DNA of 64,000 nt from DASXUX01 sp036504595 (GTDB lineage Bacteria; Planctomycetota; SZUA-567; H5-PLA8): assembly GCA_036504595.1 (NCBI GenBank), contig DASXUX010000083.1, forward strand, positions 81,412-145,411. The letters run 5' to 3'. The notes below the pieces were generated by a model. It saw only the letters and a program-made list of their open reading frames with translations. It was not told where the DNA came from and searched no databases. This document shows, in pieces, positions 25,017-33,884 of this stretch (the first letter of the stretch is position 1; the number at the start of each line of letters is the position of its first letter). Position numbers and translations under genes: made by a program.

Positions 25017-25037
25017 GGAGAGGTATCTCACCTCTCC
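25017..25037 (+). promoter_or_regulatory. Perfect 8-bp hairpin abutting the ribosome-binding site
   Basis: GGAGAGGT, loop ATCTC, ACCTCTCC. The GGAG ribosome-binding site of the gene at 25050 begins at the next base, so the hairpin could affect initiation; alternatively it is a small dispersed repeat. Confidence 0.45.
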
Positions 25038-25049
25038 GGAGCGCCCACG

Positions 25050-25550
25050 ATGCTGCGCAGCACACGCCTTCAGGCCGGCTCCGCACTCTTTATATTCTGC
25101 GTCTGTATCGCAAGTGCCAATGAGGCCGCCGATCTTGACAAAGCCCTCGGCGACGAACGCCCCAGTAAGCAGGTTGATGAGAGCGGCCTGGTCACCTACT
25201 TCAGCGGCCTGCAACTCCTTGTCGAATCCAAGGGCAAGCGCGTCCCGGCGCAGTACGTTGCCGTCGGCGGCGAGGTGATCATGGAATGCAAAGCCTGGGC
25301 GCAGAAAGGCGCCAAGATTTCCGAAGTTGCATTCATGCTCATTGATGAAAACGACAAGCCGCTGCTCACCGCCAAAGGCACCCGGCGCGGCGAGACGAAA
25401 TTCTATGAAGCCAAAGTAAAGATGACCGACAACCCCGGCCGCTTCCGGTTTGGCGTCGCCCTCAAAGCCAAACCCGACACCGACGCCGCCGATGAGCCGG
25501 AAAAGCCCGTCAGGCCACCCAAGCCGCCCAAGGACAGCGGGGAATTTTGA
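25050..25550 (+). CDS. Small secreted protein, unknown function
   Basis: 166 residues from ATG 25050 (GGAG 8 nt upstream); upstream in-frame starts at 24987 and 25011 would precede the hairpin. A signal peptide (GSALFIFCVCIASANEA) is followed by a beta-sandwich-like domain (VTYFSGLQLLVESKGKRVPA, AKISEVAFMLIDENDKPL) and a Pro/Lys-rich tail (EKPVRPPKPPKDSGEF). No family recognised. The start of the signal peptide (RSTRLQAGS) matches in reverse a GC-rich string reused at 29433, so part of the signal sequence may be repeat-derived. Confidence 0.65.
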   Translation: MLRSTRLQAGSALFIFCVCIASANEAADLDKALGDERPSKQVDESGLVTYFSGLQLLVESKGKRVPAQYVAVGGEVIMECKAWAQKGAKISEVAFMLIDENDKPLLTAKGTRRGETKFYEAKVKMTDNPGRFRFGVALKAKPDTDAADEPEKPVRPPKPPKDSGEF

Positions 25551-25583
25551 GCGCCTGCGCCTCAGCACTCATGGCTCAGCGCT

Positions 25584-26957
25584 TCACTTCACCCTTACCC
25601 GCGCATAACTCATCGTGTTGCTCATCGTGTTGCTCGCCCCGCTGCGCTGCCCCAAAACATCCAGCAAAAACGACGGCGCCGACCCGGCACGCACCGTCGC
25701 CGTGAAAAACTCCATGAACGCATGCTTCAGCGGCACCCGCACCGCCGGCGTGTTCGTACCGTCCGGCAGCAGTTCCATCAGCCGGTTCTCCGAAACCAAA
25801 CCGCCCACATAAAAGAACACAAACAAGCGTCCGTCCGGCGTTACGTGAAATCGGCCGCGCCCGGGAATCTCCTTCGAGCCACCTTCTTCGGCCAGCACCA
25901 GCGAACGCTTTGAAACCACCTTGCCCGCGCGAAGCAGCGCGTAGTTCAACGCGCTCGATTGCTTTTCGTTCGGGTAGAATTCCGCGCGTAAACGCTCGTC
26001 GAGCGCCTTCTCATTCCAGATCAAGTGCACGTCGCCGTTCGGCGCGACCCACATGTCCCCCGGCATGATCCACCCGCACGTTTTGTCGCGACTGGCCACT
26101 TCTACCCACGGCTCGAACTTGTCCGCCGTCAAATCAGGGCACCACGTATAGAAGAGCCGACGAAAATCGTAATCCCATTCGCGGCCAGTGATCTTGCGCT
26201 TCGCGTCTCGCCATTTCTGATACGGTTCCACGATGTCGCTCACGCCGCAGAAGTGCGCTGCCTTTCCCTTCAGCGCCACATTCGGATAACACACGCGGAT
26301 CGGCTGCGGCTTGTCATATTCAGTGCCGTTCGGCCACGCAAGCTTCCCGTGCGCTATCCACTGCCCGCGCGCTTCGTCGCGCAGCGTCCACTCCGCATGC
26401 GTGTACCCAATGTTCTGAAGAAGAATCAGGCTCTGCGATTCCGCATCAGCCGCAAAGCTGCGGTAGGAATGCTCCGTGAACTGCGGCGTCCCGTCCCACT
26501 CGGGCATCAGCGTTTGATACGCCGCCTTCGCATCCGATGCCGAAAACTGGAGAATCTCCGGCCGCGCCGGCCCGGCGCGCTGCCCCGGCACCAGCGTCGG
26601 ATTTGTCGAAAGCATCAGTTTCCCGTTCGGCAGCGTCGCGAGCGGACACGGCTCGCGCGTGCGTCCGCTCTTGTCTGTCTGCTGCAACTCCCAACCCGCA
26701 GTACCGCGCTTGTATAGCGTCCAGCGGCAATTATTGAGCGGCTTCGCGTCCGGCAGCGTCTCCAGACCGCTCGCAAAAACATCGTCGCCGATACGCACCA
26801 GGCACGTCGAACCATGACACCACATCGGCCCCGCTCCGTTGCCTGCAGGCGTGAACGTGTAAACGTCTTCCTCCACTTCCACGGTTGGCGGCATGTTCTG
26901 GGTCTCCGCGTGCGTCACCAGGGCCGCAATACCTAAGAGGAGCGCCAGTGTTCGCAT
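25584..26957 (-). CDS. Secreted beta-propeller-like protein, unknown function
   Basis: 457 residues from ATG 26957 with signal peptide TLALLLGIAALVTHA. Repeated blocks such as GPMWCHGSTCLVRIGDDVFA, ATLPNGKLMLSTNP, GDMWVAPNGDVHLIW and VTPDGRLFVFFYVGG suggest a six-bladed sialidase/BNR-like propeller, but no Asp-box or catalytic set is clear. The C-terminus has a tiny internal duplication (NTMSNTMS, from 12-nt repeat GAGCAACACGAT on the minus strand). Divergent from hpnH across about 220 bp. Confidence 0.68.
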   Translation of the reverse strand: MRTLALLLGIAALVTHAETQNMPPTVEVEEDVYTFTPAGNGAGPMWCHGSTCLVRIGDDVFASGLETLPDAKPLNNCRWTLYKRGTAGWELQQTDKSGRTREPCPLATLPNGKLMLSTNPTLVPGQRAGPARPEILQFSASDAKAAYQTLMPEWDGTPQFTEHSYRSFAADAESQSLILLQNIGYTHAEWTLRDEARGQWIAHGKLAWPNGTEYDKPQPIRVCYPNVALKGKAAHFCGVSDIVEPYQKWRDAKRKITGREWDYDFRRLFYTWCPDLTADKFEPWVEVASRDKTCGWIMPGDMWVAPNGDVHLIWNEKALDERLRAEFYPNEKQSSALNYALLRAGKVVSKRSLVLAEEGGSKEIPGRGRFHVTPDGRLFVFFYVGGLVSENRLMELLPDGTNTPAVRVPLKHAFMEFFTATVRAGSAPSFLLDVLGQRSGASNTMSNTMSYARVRVK

Positions 26958-27034
26958 TTTTGAATCTCCGTCGCAGATGACGAATATTTAACCCCGCGCC
27001 CACTTCGCGTCCATCCGAAACCTCTCGCCTCGAT

Positions 27035-27076
27035 CACTCAACCCCTCACAAAGTACCCCTCACCAAGTACCAACAA
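27035..27076. repeat. Heptamer tandem repeat (CCCCTCA / CAAAGTA type)
   Basis: Units CACTCAA, CCCCTCA, CAAAGTA, CCCCTCA, CCAAGTA, CCAACAA. Alternating units of the same kind as 23523. Confidence 0.8.
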
Positions 27077-27123
27077 CAATGAAGCGTACTTTGCCTGAAT
27101 CGTCTATCCTTGGACCAGAACCC

Positions 27124-27132
27124 TGCTATAGT
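27124..27132 (+). promoter_or_regulatory. Possible extended -10 promoter for hpnH
   Basis: TGCTATAGT fits an extended -10 (TGN-TATAGT); no good -35 is present. It lies 46 bp before the hpnH start. Confidence 0.3.
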
Positions 27133-27177
27133 GTCGGGACGCTCGTAGAACAGGTTTGGAGACGTAAGTTCAGCTCT

Positions 27178-28332
27178 ATGCGCATACAGTTAACTCCTCT
27201 GTGGACAGTGGCACTTTACGTGGCCCGTCAGAAACTCGCGGGCCGGCAGCGCTACCCGATGGTCCTGATGCTGGAACCTTTGTTCCGCTGCAATCTCTCC
27301 TGCTCCGGCTGCGGGAAAATCCACCACGACGCCGACGTGCTGCGTCGCCAGCTTACGCCGGAACAGTGTTTTGCGGCTGCGCGGGAATGCGGCGCGCCCG
27401 TCGTCTGCGTCCCCGGCGGCGAACCCTTGTTGCACCCTCAGATCAATGAAATCATCAACGGTCTGGTCGCGATGAAAAAGTGCATCTATCTGTGCACCAA
27501 TGGCATCCTGCTCGATCAGTGGCTGGACAAGACCGATGTCAAGCCGTCCCGGTTTCTCAGCCTGGCCGTCCACTTGGACGGTCCAAGGGAAGAGCACGAT
27601 GCCACCGTCGGCCGTCCGGGCACATTCGACCAGGCTGTGCAGGCAATTCGAAAAGCTGTCTCAATGGGCTTCTGTGTCACCACCAACACGACCATCTTCG
27701 ACGGTGCTGACCCCAAGCGCTTTCAGAAGTTCTTCAGCGACCTGATGGCCTTGAGCGTCTCGGGAATGATGATCTCACCAGCCTACGGCTACCAGGAGGC
27801 CAGCGGCCAGGATCGTTTTCTCGTGCGGCAGCGCAGCGTCGATTTTTTCCGCCAATTGCTCGAACCGCGGCAAAAAACATGGCATTTCAACCACTCGCCG
27901 CTCTTTCTGGATTTCCTCACCGGCGGCATCGATTTCGAATGCACGCCTTGGGGTAACCCGACCTACAATATTTTCGGTTGGCAGCGCCCCTGTCACCTGC
28001 TTCCAGAAGGTTCCGCTGGAACGTTTCGCGAATTGATGGAAGAAACCGAATGGCAGAACTATGGCCGCCGCTCAGGCAACCCGCGTTGCCGGGATTGCCT
28101 GGCCCACTGCGGCTTCGAAGCCTCGTCGATGGCTTACACGTTCGGCTCCATTGGCGGCTTGGCACGCACAGCTTGGCGCGTCCTGACTGGTCGCCCTCTA
28201 GGCACCGTCGAAAAACCGCTGATCGTGCCGTCGGACCGCCCCGCGTGCACGCCGCCGGTTCGGGAACCCCAAACTCCTTCACTTGTCTCCGCTTCTTCGG
28301 TCCCTTTCTCAGCCGCAAGGGAGAGAGGTTAG
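27178..28332 (+). CDS. hpnH: HpnH-type radical SAM protein (adenosylhopane formation)
   Basis: 384 residues from ATG 27178, the start that aligns with HpnH proteins, which begin about 26 residues before YPMVLMLEPLFRCNLSC. The cluster motif is C38-x3-C42-x2-C45 (CNLSCSGC), followed by VCVPGGEPLLHP and YLCTNGILL. The C-terminal SPASM-like region has WQRPCHLL and CRDCLAHCGFE. HpnH joins the adenosyl radical to diploptene, the first step to C35 bacteriohopanepolyols. The last ~15 residues (SSVPFSAARERG) are translated from a degenerate palindromic repeat at 28299, beyond the normal end. No squalene-hopene cyclase is in the window; an HpnP-like gene lies at 58934. Confidence 0.88.
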   Translation: MRIQLTPLWTVALYVARQKLAGRQRYPMVLMLEPLFRCNLSCSGCGKIHHDADVLRRQLTPEQCFAAARECGAPVVCVPGGEPLLHPQINEIINGLVAMKKCIYLCTNGILLDQWLDKTDVKPSRFLSLAVHLDGPREEHDATVGRPGTFDQAVQAIRKAVSMGFCVTTNTTIFDGADPKRFQKFFSDLMALSVSGMMISPAYGYQEASGQDRFLVRQRSVDFFRQLLEPRQKTWHFNHSPLFLDFLTGGIDFECTPWGNPTYNIFGWQRPCHLLPEGSAGTFRELMEETEWQNYGRRSGNPRCRDCLAHCGFEASSMAYTFGSIGGLARTAWRVLTGRPLGTVEKPLIVPSDRPACTPPVREPQTPSLVSASSVPFSAARERG

Positions 28333-28344
28333 AGGTGAGGGGGC
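28299..28344. repeat. Degenerate CCCTCTCCC palindromic repeat overlapping 3' end of hpnH
   Basis: Same order of blocks as 651-697 with several substitutions. The stop codon of hpnH (TAG 28330) lies inside it, so the repeat sets the C-terminus. Confidence 0.75.
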
Positions 28345-28424
28345 GTTGCCGGTGAATGAATGAAAGCCCGCATTCTAATTAGCGCGACACGCAGAGCCTT
28401 TCAACATATTGAACGGGCGCCAGC

Positions 28425-29132
28425 TCACCCTACTTCCTGATGGGCCTCCATTATCGCGCAGAAGCGCGCCAGATCCTCGTCAATCTGTTGCTCCGGAGCT
28501 TTACCGAAGAGCCGCGCGAGGCCCGCGCCGATCTTGCCCGCCGGCGGACGGTATTGCAGTTCAAGCGTCACCTGCGTGTTTCCGTCCGACTGGCGTGTGA
28601 ATAGAACCGTGCCCGCCGAAACAACGTCTGCGCCGGGTAGCGAACGCCATGCAATGAGCTCACCGGGAACGTCGTTGATGATTTCGGCGGCCCATTCCAC
28701 CGTCTTGCCCGCTGGCGCTTCAACGATCCAGTACGACAGTTTATCTCCGACGCAACGAACTTCTTTCACGTGTTGCATGAACTGCGGCAGGTTCGCGAGA
28801 TTCCGCCAGAAATGATAAAGCTCCTGCGGCTCTCGCCTGATGCTGATCGATTTCTCGATCTTTATTCCGCGTTCCCAGACCTTTTCATGTTCCGCGGCCG
28901 TGGCTCTGTTGATCCCCAGCGCATTGTACACGCTGCAATACCCAGTCGTGGCCCGATAGATCAGGCTCCCCCCGACCGCCGCCGTCGCCAGTCCCAGAAT
29001 CCCGCGTCGCCGCAAACCGAGTAGCGTCAACGCGCCGCCGGCAATCCCTGAAAGCCAGCGTTCATGCTTGCCCACATTTGTTGAATGCGGCAAATTTTTC
29101 GTCTTCGCCGGTCCGTTCGCTATCTCTGTCAT
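28425..29132 (-). CDS. Membrane-anchored SRPBCC (polyketide cyclase/dehydrase-like) protein
   Basis: 235 residues from ATG 29132, with AGGAGC upstream. Residues about 25-70 contain two short hydrophobic segments (WLSGIAGGALTLLGL, GILGLATAAVGGSLIYRAT), the DUF2892-like anchor. About 90-225 are the SRPBCC domain: IKIEKSISIRREPQELYHFW, FMQHVKEVRCVGDKLSYWIV, LEWAAEI-like strand, TQVTLELQYRPP. Proteins with this layout are common and thought to bind hydrophobic ligands at the membrane; none is assigned a clear reaction. Converges with hpnH, so any lipid link is speculative. Confidence 0.8.
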   Translation of the reverse strand: MTEIANGPAKTKNLPHSTNVGKHERWLSGIAGGALTLLGLRRRGILGLATAAVGGSLIYRATTGYCSVYNALGINRATAAEHEKVWERGIKIEKSISIRREPQELYHFWRNLANLPQFMQHVKEVRCVGDKLSYWIVEAPAGKTVEWAAEIINDVPGELIAWRSLPGADVVSAGTVLFTRQSDGNTQVTLELQYRPPAGKIGAGLARLFGKAPEQQIDEDLARFCAIMEAHQEVG

Positions 29133-29273
29133 ATTTAGCTCCTGCCTCGTACCACCCATTTCATCAACCACCCTGCAATGCCAAGGCCAGTAATGCCTGT
29201 CTGTCGCGTTAATCCCCTTGCGAGCCCGCGCGCGGTGCTGTAGGCCATCCACATTGATTGCGAGGATGCCAGT

Positions 29274-32200
29274 ATGATCATTGCGCGCTTTTCACGGCTG
29301 AAGGATCACCGCGCCTCCGCGTCCGCCATTTTGCCGTTGCTCCTCTTAGTGAGCACGCTGCTCTCGGCCGCCGACCGACCCTGGACCGAAGTCCCGCCTT
29401 CGCAGTGGAAAGGCAATACGAAGGTAGACGTCGCCGGCCTGAAAGCCTGCGCCGCCGCTATCGCTTTTCCAACGAAGGATGCCGCGCCGCTGATCGCTGT
29501 AGCGCCGGCATCCGTGCCGGTGGCATCCGGACTGTACGAACTGCGCCTAACGCTGCGCCCGTCTCACGTCGCAAATATCGTGGCCTTCCATAGCGGAGTG
29601 CGTGTCAAAGTCGCGGATACAACAGCCGCCGAGTTCCGCGGCCAGTTTTTCTCGCGGCAGCATCAGCCTGAGGTGCGCACCACATGCCTCGTCCATTCAC
29701 AAGGCGGTCCGTTGCGGATCGTTGTGGAAGCGTTTACAGATGCGAAAGCCTGTGAAAAGTTCTTCACAGCCGCGGGCCTGAAAGCTGGCGGCCCGAAGTT
29801 GCCCTCGGGCCTCGATGCAAAGGAAGCGACCGAGCTTGACACCGAACTAGAACTCAAGCTGGCCCCGGAAAAAGCTGTGTATTACGTCCTCGATCGGATC
29901 GAGTTGCGCGCCGTTTCAACCAGCGGGCACGTATCCAAACTTGAGATCAACAAGATCCGCTACGCGCCCGGCGAAACGCTGAAAGGAACGGCGACGCTTG
30001 CGGATGTTGGGGGCAAAGGCGGCGACGGCGTCCTGAATCTCTATCTTGAACATGGCGTCGCCGAACGGACCAAGATCAAAAGCCTGCCAGTAAAGCTCGC
30101 CGGCACTTCGCAGACGGTTCCGTTCGAGATTCCTCTGCCTAAGGAGGAACTCGGCTATGCGCTCGTTGCGGAATTCGTCTCCGCCGGTAGCGCCGGCCTC
30201 CGCGCCGGTGACGCGGACCGCTCCGAGGCCGCCGAGTTCTTCAACATCGCCGCTGACTTTAATCGCGTCGCCATCTTCGGCGGATACGGTGGGCAGAGCG
30301 GCACGACACGGAGCGAGCAGGCCATGCAGGATGCCGCGCGATCCGCTCGCGCAGAATACTGCAACGCCTGCGAAATGTTCGCGTGGGCCGAAGAAGACAT
30401 GGTGGGCATGAGCCCCGAATCCGATTATTGGTTCTCGGGCCAGACCTGCTACCACATGAACAAACAAGGCATGCAGCAGCTTATTCGCATCGCTCACGAC
30501 CACGGCATTGCGATGGTCAGCTACGGCAAGTTCGTGATGTCCGGCTACATCGGATGGAAGACCGCGTACGACTTCCCGAACGATCACAAGAGCCAATACT
30601 GTTATCCGGTCGGAATGTGGGAAGGCATTAACAGCGTCACGCTCGACCGCTTTCGCAATAAGGAATTCGTCCCCTATGCCGACCGGCCGCATATCGAAGG
30701 CAACCGCTTCGATGTGTGGTGGCAGGATTTTCTGCCGATCAACCCGGACGCCACGCCGCGCATGTCGCGCATTGCCGCCGAGGCCGCGATCCGCTCCATA
30801 GACATGTTCGGCTGGGACGGCATTCGCTGGGACGGCCAGATGCGCGGCGGCGGCCCATGCGGCGGGTCCGGCGGCGACTTTAGCCTGGAAGCCTCCCGTC
30901 GCACACAGACGCTCGTGCGATACTTCAAAGAGATCGTCGCCTCCAAGCACCCGAATTTCCGGCACGGCTACAACTATCTACTGATTCAAGACAAGCCGTC
31001 GTACGACTGGGCGTTTGAAGATTACGAACTGGACGAACTCTGCCGCGGCGGCGGCCTGCTGATGAACGAGTCGATCGGCAACGCATCCGCCGGCCGCACC
31101 TTTGAAAACATCGCGCAGAACCTGCAGGTCGAAGGCGACCTATGCCGCGAACGCGGCGGCTATTTCCTCGGCATCAGCTACGCAAAATCCCCACGCGATC
31201 TGCTCATCGAAGGCGCCCTCTGGTCCGCCGCCGGCGCGCGTTATTACGGCGGGGTCAGCAAATGCTTCGAAGCCAAGCGCTACTGCACGCGTTTCTCACA
31301 ATACAGCTTCGACGAAAGACTCCGCCGCCTGACAACGCCAGAAAAAGTACTCGCGCCTCAAGCCGAAACGTCACTATGGTGGCAACCGTTTGTGTATGAG
31401 ACGCCGCTCGAAAACGGCGAACGCCAGCTTGTGGTGAACCTGTTGAACATTCCGAGAACTGCCAGACGTCCGAAGGATGAGAACGCTCCACCGGAATGGG
31501 AGATGCCCGCCGGTTCGGCTCCAACGACTTTCGCGCTGACGCTGCCCAATGGCTTGCGCGCCGCAGCCGTGAACTTGATCGATCCCTGTACGCTCGCCGT
31601 CACACCCGTCGCGCTCAAAGATAATCGCTTCGAAGTCCCGCCGGTGCCGATCTGGTCGGTCGCCGTGATTGACCTCGCCGTGGAAGCCAACGCTCCTTCG
31701 CTGGCGTCTCTCTTCGGCCCGCCAAAGACGTTCGGTGTCCCGCGGCCGAACTTGAAGACGGAGCGCAAGACTGAACTGGTCTTGGACATCAAGAAGGACG
31801 TTTACGAAGTGAACAAAGACATGTCGGCGCTCGCGCCAGACAACAGCGGCAAGCAGCAGGAAGAACAGGCGGCTCTCGACGCGCTGCCGTGGGAGGAACG
31901 CAATGCGCGCATCCTCAAGCTCCGCGAACAAAACACCCGCGAGAAGATGACCGAGAACTGGTGGAAAGGCGGCTCGCTCCCGGAAGACCTGAAACTCCAG
32001 CAGCGCAAGTTCGATTTCGGCAATCTCGCGCCAATCCGCAACGGCCGCGTCGATATTTTTCACGCGCGCGGCGCGATGGATTACCGCCTGCGCGTTCCCA
32101 CCGCCGTCGCCGCGCTCGATCGCTTCTCATTTCACGACTCGCCGCTGATGGGCGGCTTCCGCGCTGGCGGCGGCCACTGGTTGCTGGACGGAGTGCCGTG

Positions 32201-33815
32201 GTTGCGCTATCCCGAATTCGACATCCTCGTTTTCACCGGCATTCCGCACTGCGCGATCGGCGCCGAGAACTCCTACGCGCTGGTGGAGTACGTGAAGGCC
32301 GGCGGCGCGGCGCTCTTCACGGGCGGGGAATACGCATTCGGCAAAGGCGGCTACAACTATACCGTGCTCGAACGCGAATTGCTGCCGGTGCTCTGCGTTG
32401 AAAACGTAGACACGCGTTACTCGCAAACCCCTCTGCCCCTTGAAGCCGGTCCCGACTTCGGCGAACTCAATGCGAAGGTGGACTTCGCCGCCAAACCGTC
32501 GTTTTGGGTGTGGAATCAGGTCGGCCTGAAAGTGGCGCAGGCTGTCCAGCCTGCGGACGCAAAGGTCAAAGTTTTCCTGAAGTCCGGCGACCGCCCCATT
32601 CTCGTTGGCTGGCAAGTAGCCAAAGGTCGCGTGGCGTGCTTCCTCGTCGATCATCGCGGCAAGTCAGAGAAAGACGTGACCGCCTTCTTCGATTGGCCCG
32701 ACTGGCCGGTGCTGCTGCGCTCCGTCTTGACCTGGCTCGCCCCGGATGCGTTGTCAACCCAGAACGCAGCCGCGCCAGCACTCTCCGCAGCCGAAGCCAA
32801 GAAGATCCTGGATCAACTCGAGGGCGACAACATGGAGGACGCCGCCGCGGGTCTCGAGAAAGACGCGCCGTCGTCGCGACCCAAGAGCGGCGATTCCCTG
32901 AAGAAGCGTGTTGCGCTGATCCAGCGCGCGATTCAATGCGGCAGCAAGGAAATCGCCGGCCCGCTGGCCGAACAACTAGCCACCTGCGGCGCTCTGCCTC
33001 AGGATCTGAGCTGGTCCATCATCGATTTCCTGCGTGCGCAGAAACCTGCAAACCTGGCCGAAATCGCGCGCCGGTGCCTGGCCTCAAAGGAAAGCCCCGT
33101 ACGTGGCTCTGGAGCGCAACTTCTGGCACTGATGGGTGACGCTGACTTCGCCAAAGAGATCACCGCGCCGGCTGGCGTCCTGGAAACGAACCCACAAGGC
33201 TACGCGCGCGATCTAGTGCTCGCGCTGGTGCAGTACGCCAAGCCCGATCTTGTCGAAGAAGGCCGCAAGCGTGTGCAAGCCTGGAATGCTCGCGAACACG
33301 ATGTCATGCAGAAGTGGACCGGCGGCAAAGGCTTTTCTCTCGCCGCGCCCGAACATCCGTGCCTCGACGCCGAGGCGCTTTTCCAGCGCGTTGCATGGCT
33401 GGCATACCTGACCCGCCACGATCCGAAGACTTTCGGCGCGCAGTTCGCGCGGCAGTGGGTCATGACCGCGCAGTACCAGGATTACTGCGACCGCAGTGCG
33501 CGCAATCTGTATAGTGACCACATGACCGCAGCCGACAGAAAACGCGCCGAGATCAAAGGCCAGGAATGGCAGCGGTTCCGAGCGTATTTCGGCCGCCTGA
33601 GAGAACTCACGCGCTCGGACGCCGAAGCGCTCGTAAAGCAGTCCCCGGAATTGGCCGCGGAAGGTTTCTGTCAGGCGCACTTCACGCTCGAATTCCGCAC
33701 CTGCATGAATCTGCTTGGAAGCTTCGACCGCGCCGCTACCGCTGGCATTCTCGAGAAGCTGAAGAAAGCCGAGAACGCCGATCTGTCTGAGTTCGCAGGA
33801 GTACGAGCCAAATAG
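29274..33815 (+). CDS. 1513-residue secreted protein: barrel, amidotransferase-like and helical regions
   Basis: ATG 29274 with GAGGA upstream and a signal peptide (ILPLLLLVSTLLSA). An N-terminal beta region (to ~330) is followed by a TIM-barrel-like region (about 335-720; ARAEYCNACEMFAW, DMFGWDGIRWDGQMRGG, LLMNESIGNAS) resembling GH66/GH-D-like proteins. About 890-1170 form a class-I glutamine-amidotransferase-like domain without an obvious Cys-His pair (FDILVFTGIPHCAIG, GGAALFTGGEYAFG). The last 300 residues are helical, HEAT-like. DGIRWDGQ gives candidate catalytic Asp. Several residues (near 77-87, 303-318, 1086-1094) derive from GC-rich repeats. Likely glycan-active; family not recognised. 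Confidence 0.72.
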   Translation: MIIARFSRLKDHRASASAILPLLLLVSTLLSAADRPWTEVPPSQWKGNTKVDVAGLKACAAAIAFPTKDAAPLIAVAPASVPVASGLYELRLTLRPSHVANIVAFHSGVRVKVADTTAAEFRGQFFSRQHQPEVRTTCLVHSQGGPLRIVVEAFTDAKACEKFFTAAGLKAGGPKLPSGLDAKEATELDTELELKLAPEKAVYYVLDRIELRAVSTSGHVSKLEINKIRYAPGETLKGTATLADVGGKGGDGVLNLYLEHGVAERTKIKSLPVKLAGTSQTVPFEIPLPKEELGYALVAEFVSAGSAGLRAGDADRSEAAEFFNIAADFNRVAIFGGYGGQSGTTRSEQAMQDAARSARAEYCNACEMFAWAEEDMVGMSPESDYWFSGQTCYHMNKQGMQQLIRIAHDHGIAMVSYGKFVMSGYIGWKTAYDFPNDHKSQYCYPVGMWEGINSVTLDRFRNKEFVPYADRPHIEGNRFDVWWQDFLPINPDATPRMSRIAAEAAIRSIDMFGWDGIRWDGQMRGGGPCGGSGGDFSLEASRRTQTLVRYFKEIVASKHPNFRHGYNYLLIQDKPSYDWAFEDYELDELCRGGGLLMNESIGNASAGRTFENIAQNLQVEGDLCRERGGYFLGISYAKSPRDLLIEGALWSAAGARYYGGVSKCFEAKRYCTRFSQYSFDERLRRLTTPEKVLAPQAETSLWWQPFVYETPLENGERQLVVNLLNIPRTARRPKDENAPPEWEMPAGSAPTTFALTLPNGLRAAAVNLIDPCTLAVTPVALKDNRFEVPPVPIWSVAVIDLAVEANAPSLASLFGPPKTFGVPRPNLKTERKTELVLDIKKDVYEVNKDMSALAPDNSGKQQEEQAALDALPWEERNARILKLREQNTREKMTENWWKGGSLPEDLKLQQRKFDFGNLAPIRNGRVDIFHARGAMDYRLRVPTAVAALDRFSFHDSPLMGGFRAGGGHWLLDGVPWLRYPEFDILVFTGIPHCAIGAENSYALVEYVKAGGAALFTGGEYAFGKGGYNYTVLERELLPVLCVENVDTRYSQTPLPLEAGPDFGELNAKVDFAAKPSFWVWNQVGLKVAQAVQPADAKVKVFLKSGDRPILVGWQVAKGRVACFLVDHRGKSEKDVTAFFDWPDWPVLLRSVLTWLAPDALSTQNAAAPALSAAEAKKILDQLEGDNMEDAAAGLEKDAPSSRPKSGDSLKKRVALIQRAIQCGSKEIAGPLAEQLATCGALPQDLSWSIIDFLRAQKPANLAEIARRCLASKESPVRGSGAQLLALMGDADFAKEITAPAGVLETNPQGYARDLVLALVQYAKPDLVEEGRKRVQAWNAREHDVMQKWTGGKGFSLAAPEHPCLDAEALFQRVAWLAYLTRHDPKTFGAQFARQWVMTAQYQDYCDRSARNLYSDHMTAADRKRAEIKGQEWQRFRAYFGRLRELTRSDAEALVKQSPELAAEGFCQAHFTLEFRTCMNLLGSFDRAATAGILEKLKKAENADLSEFAGVRAK

Positions 33816-33830
33816 GCCGTGCTTTGCCGT

Positions 33831-33866
33831 AGACTCGGGACTCCAGACTCTTAGACTCCAGGCTCA
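33831..33866. repeat. Near-heptamer repeat (AGACTCC type)
   Basis: ACTC recurs at 33833, 33840 and 33847, then after an 8-nt step. Related to the 44419 hairpin and to 63133-63160. Ends just before the AGGAGGG ribosome-binding site of the gene at 33885. Confidence 0.7.
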
Positions 33867-33884
33867 ATCTCAGGAGGGTATCGC

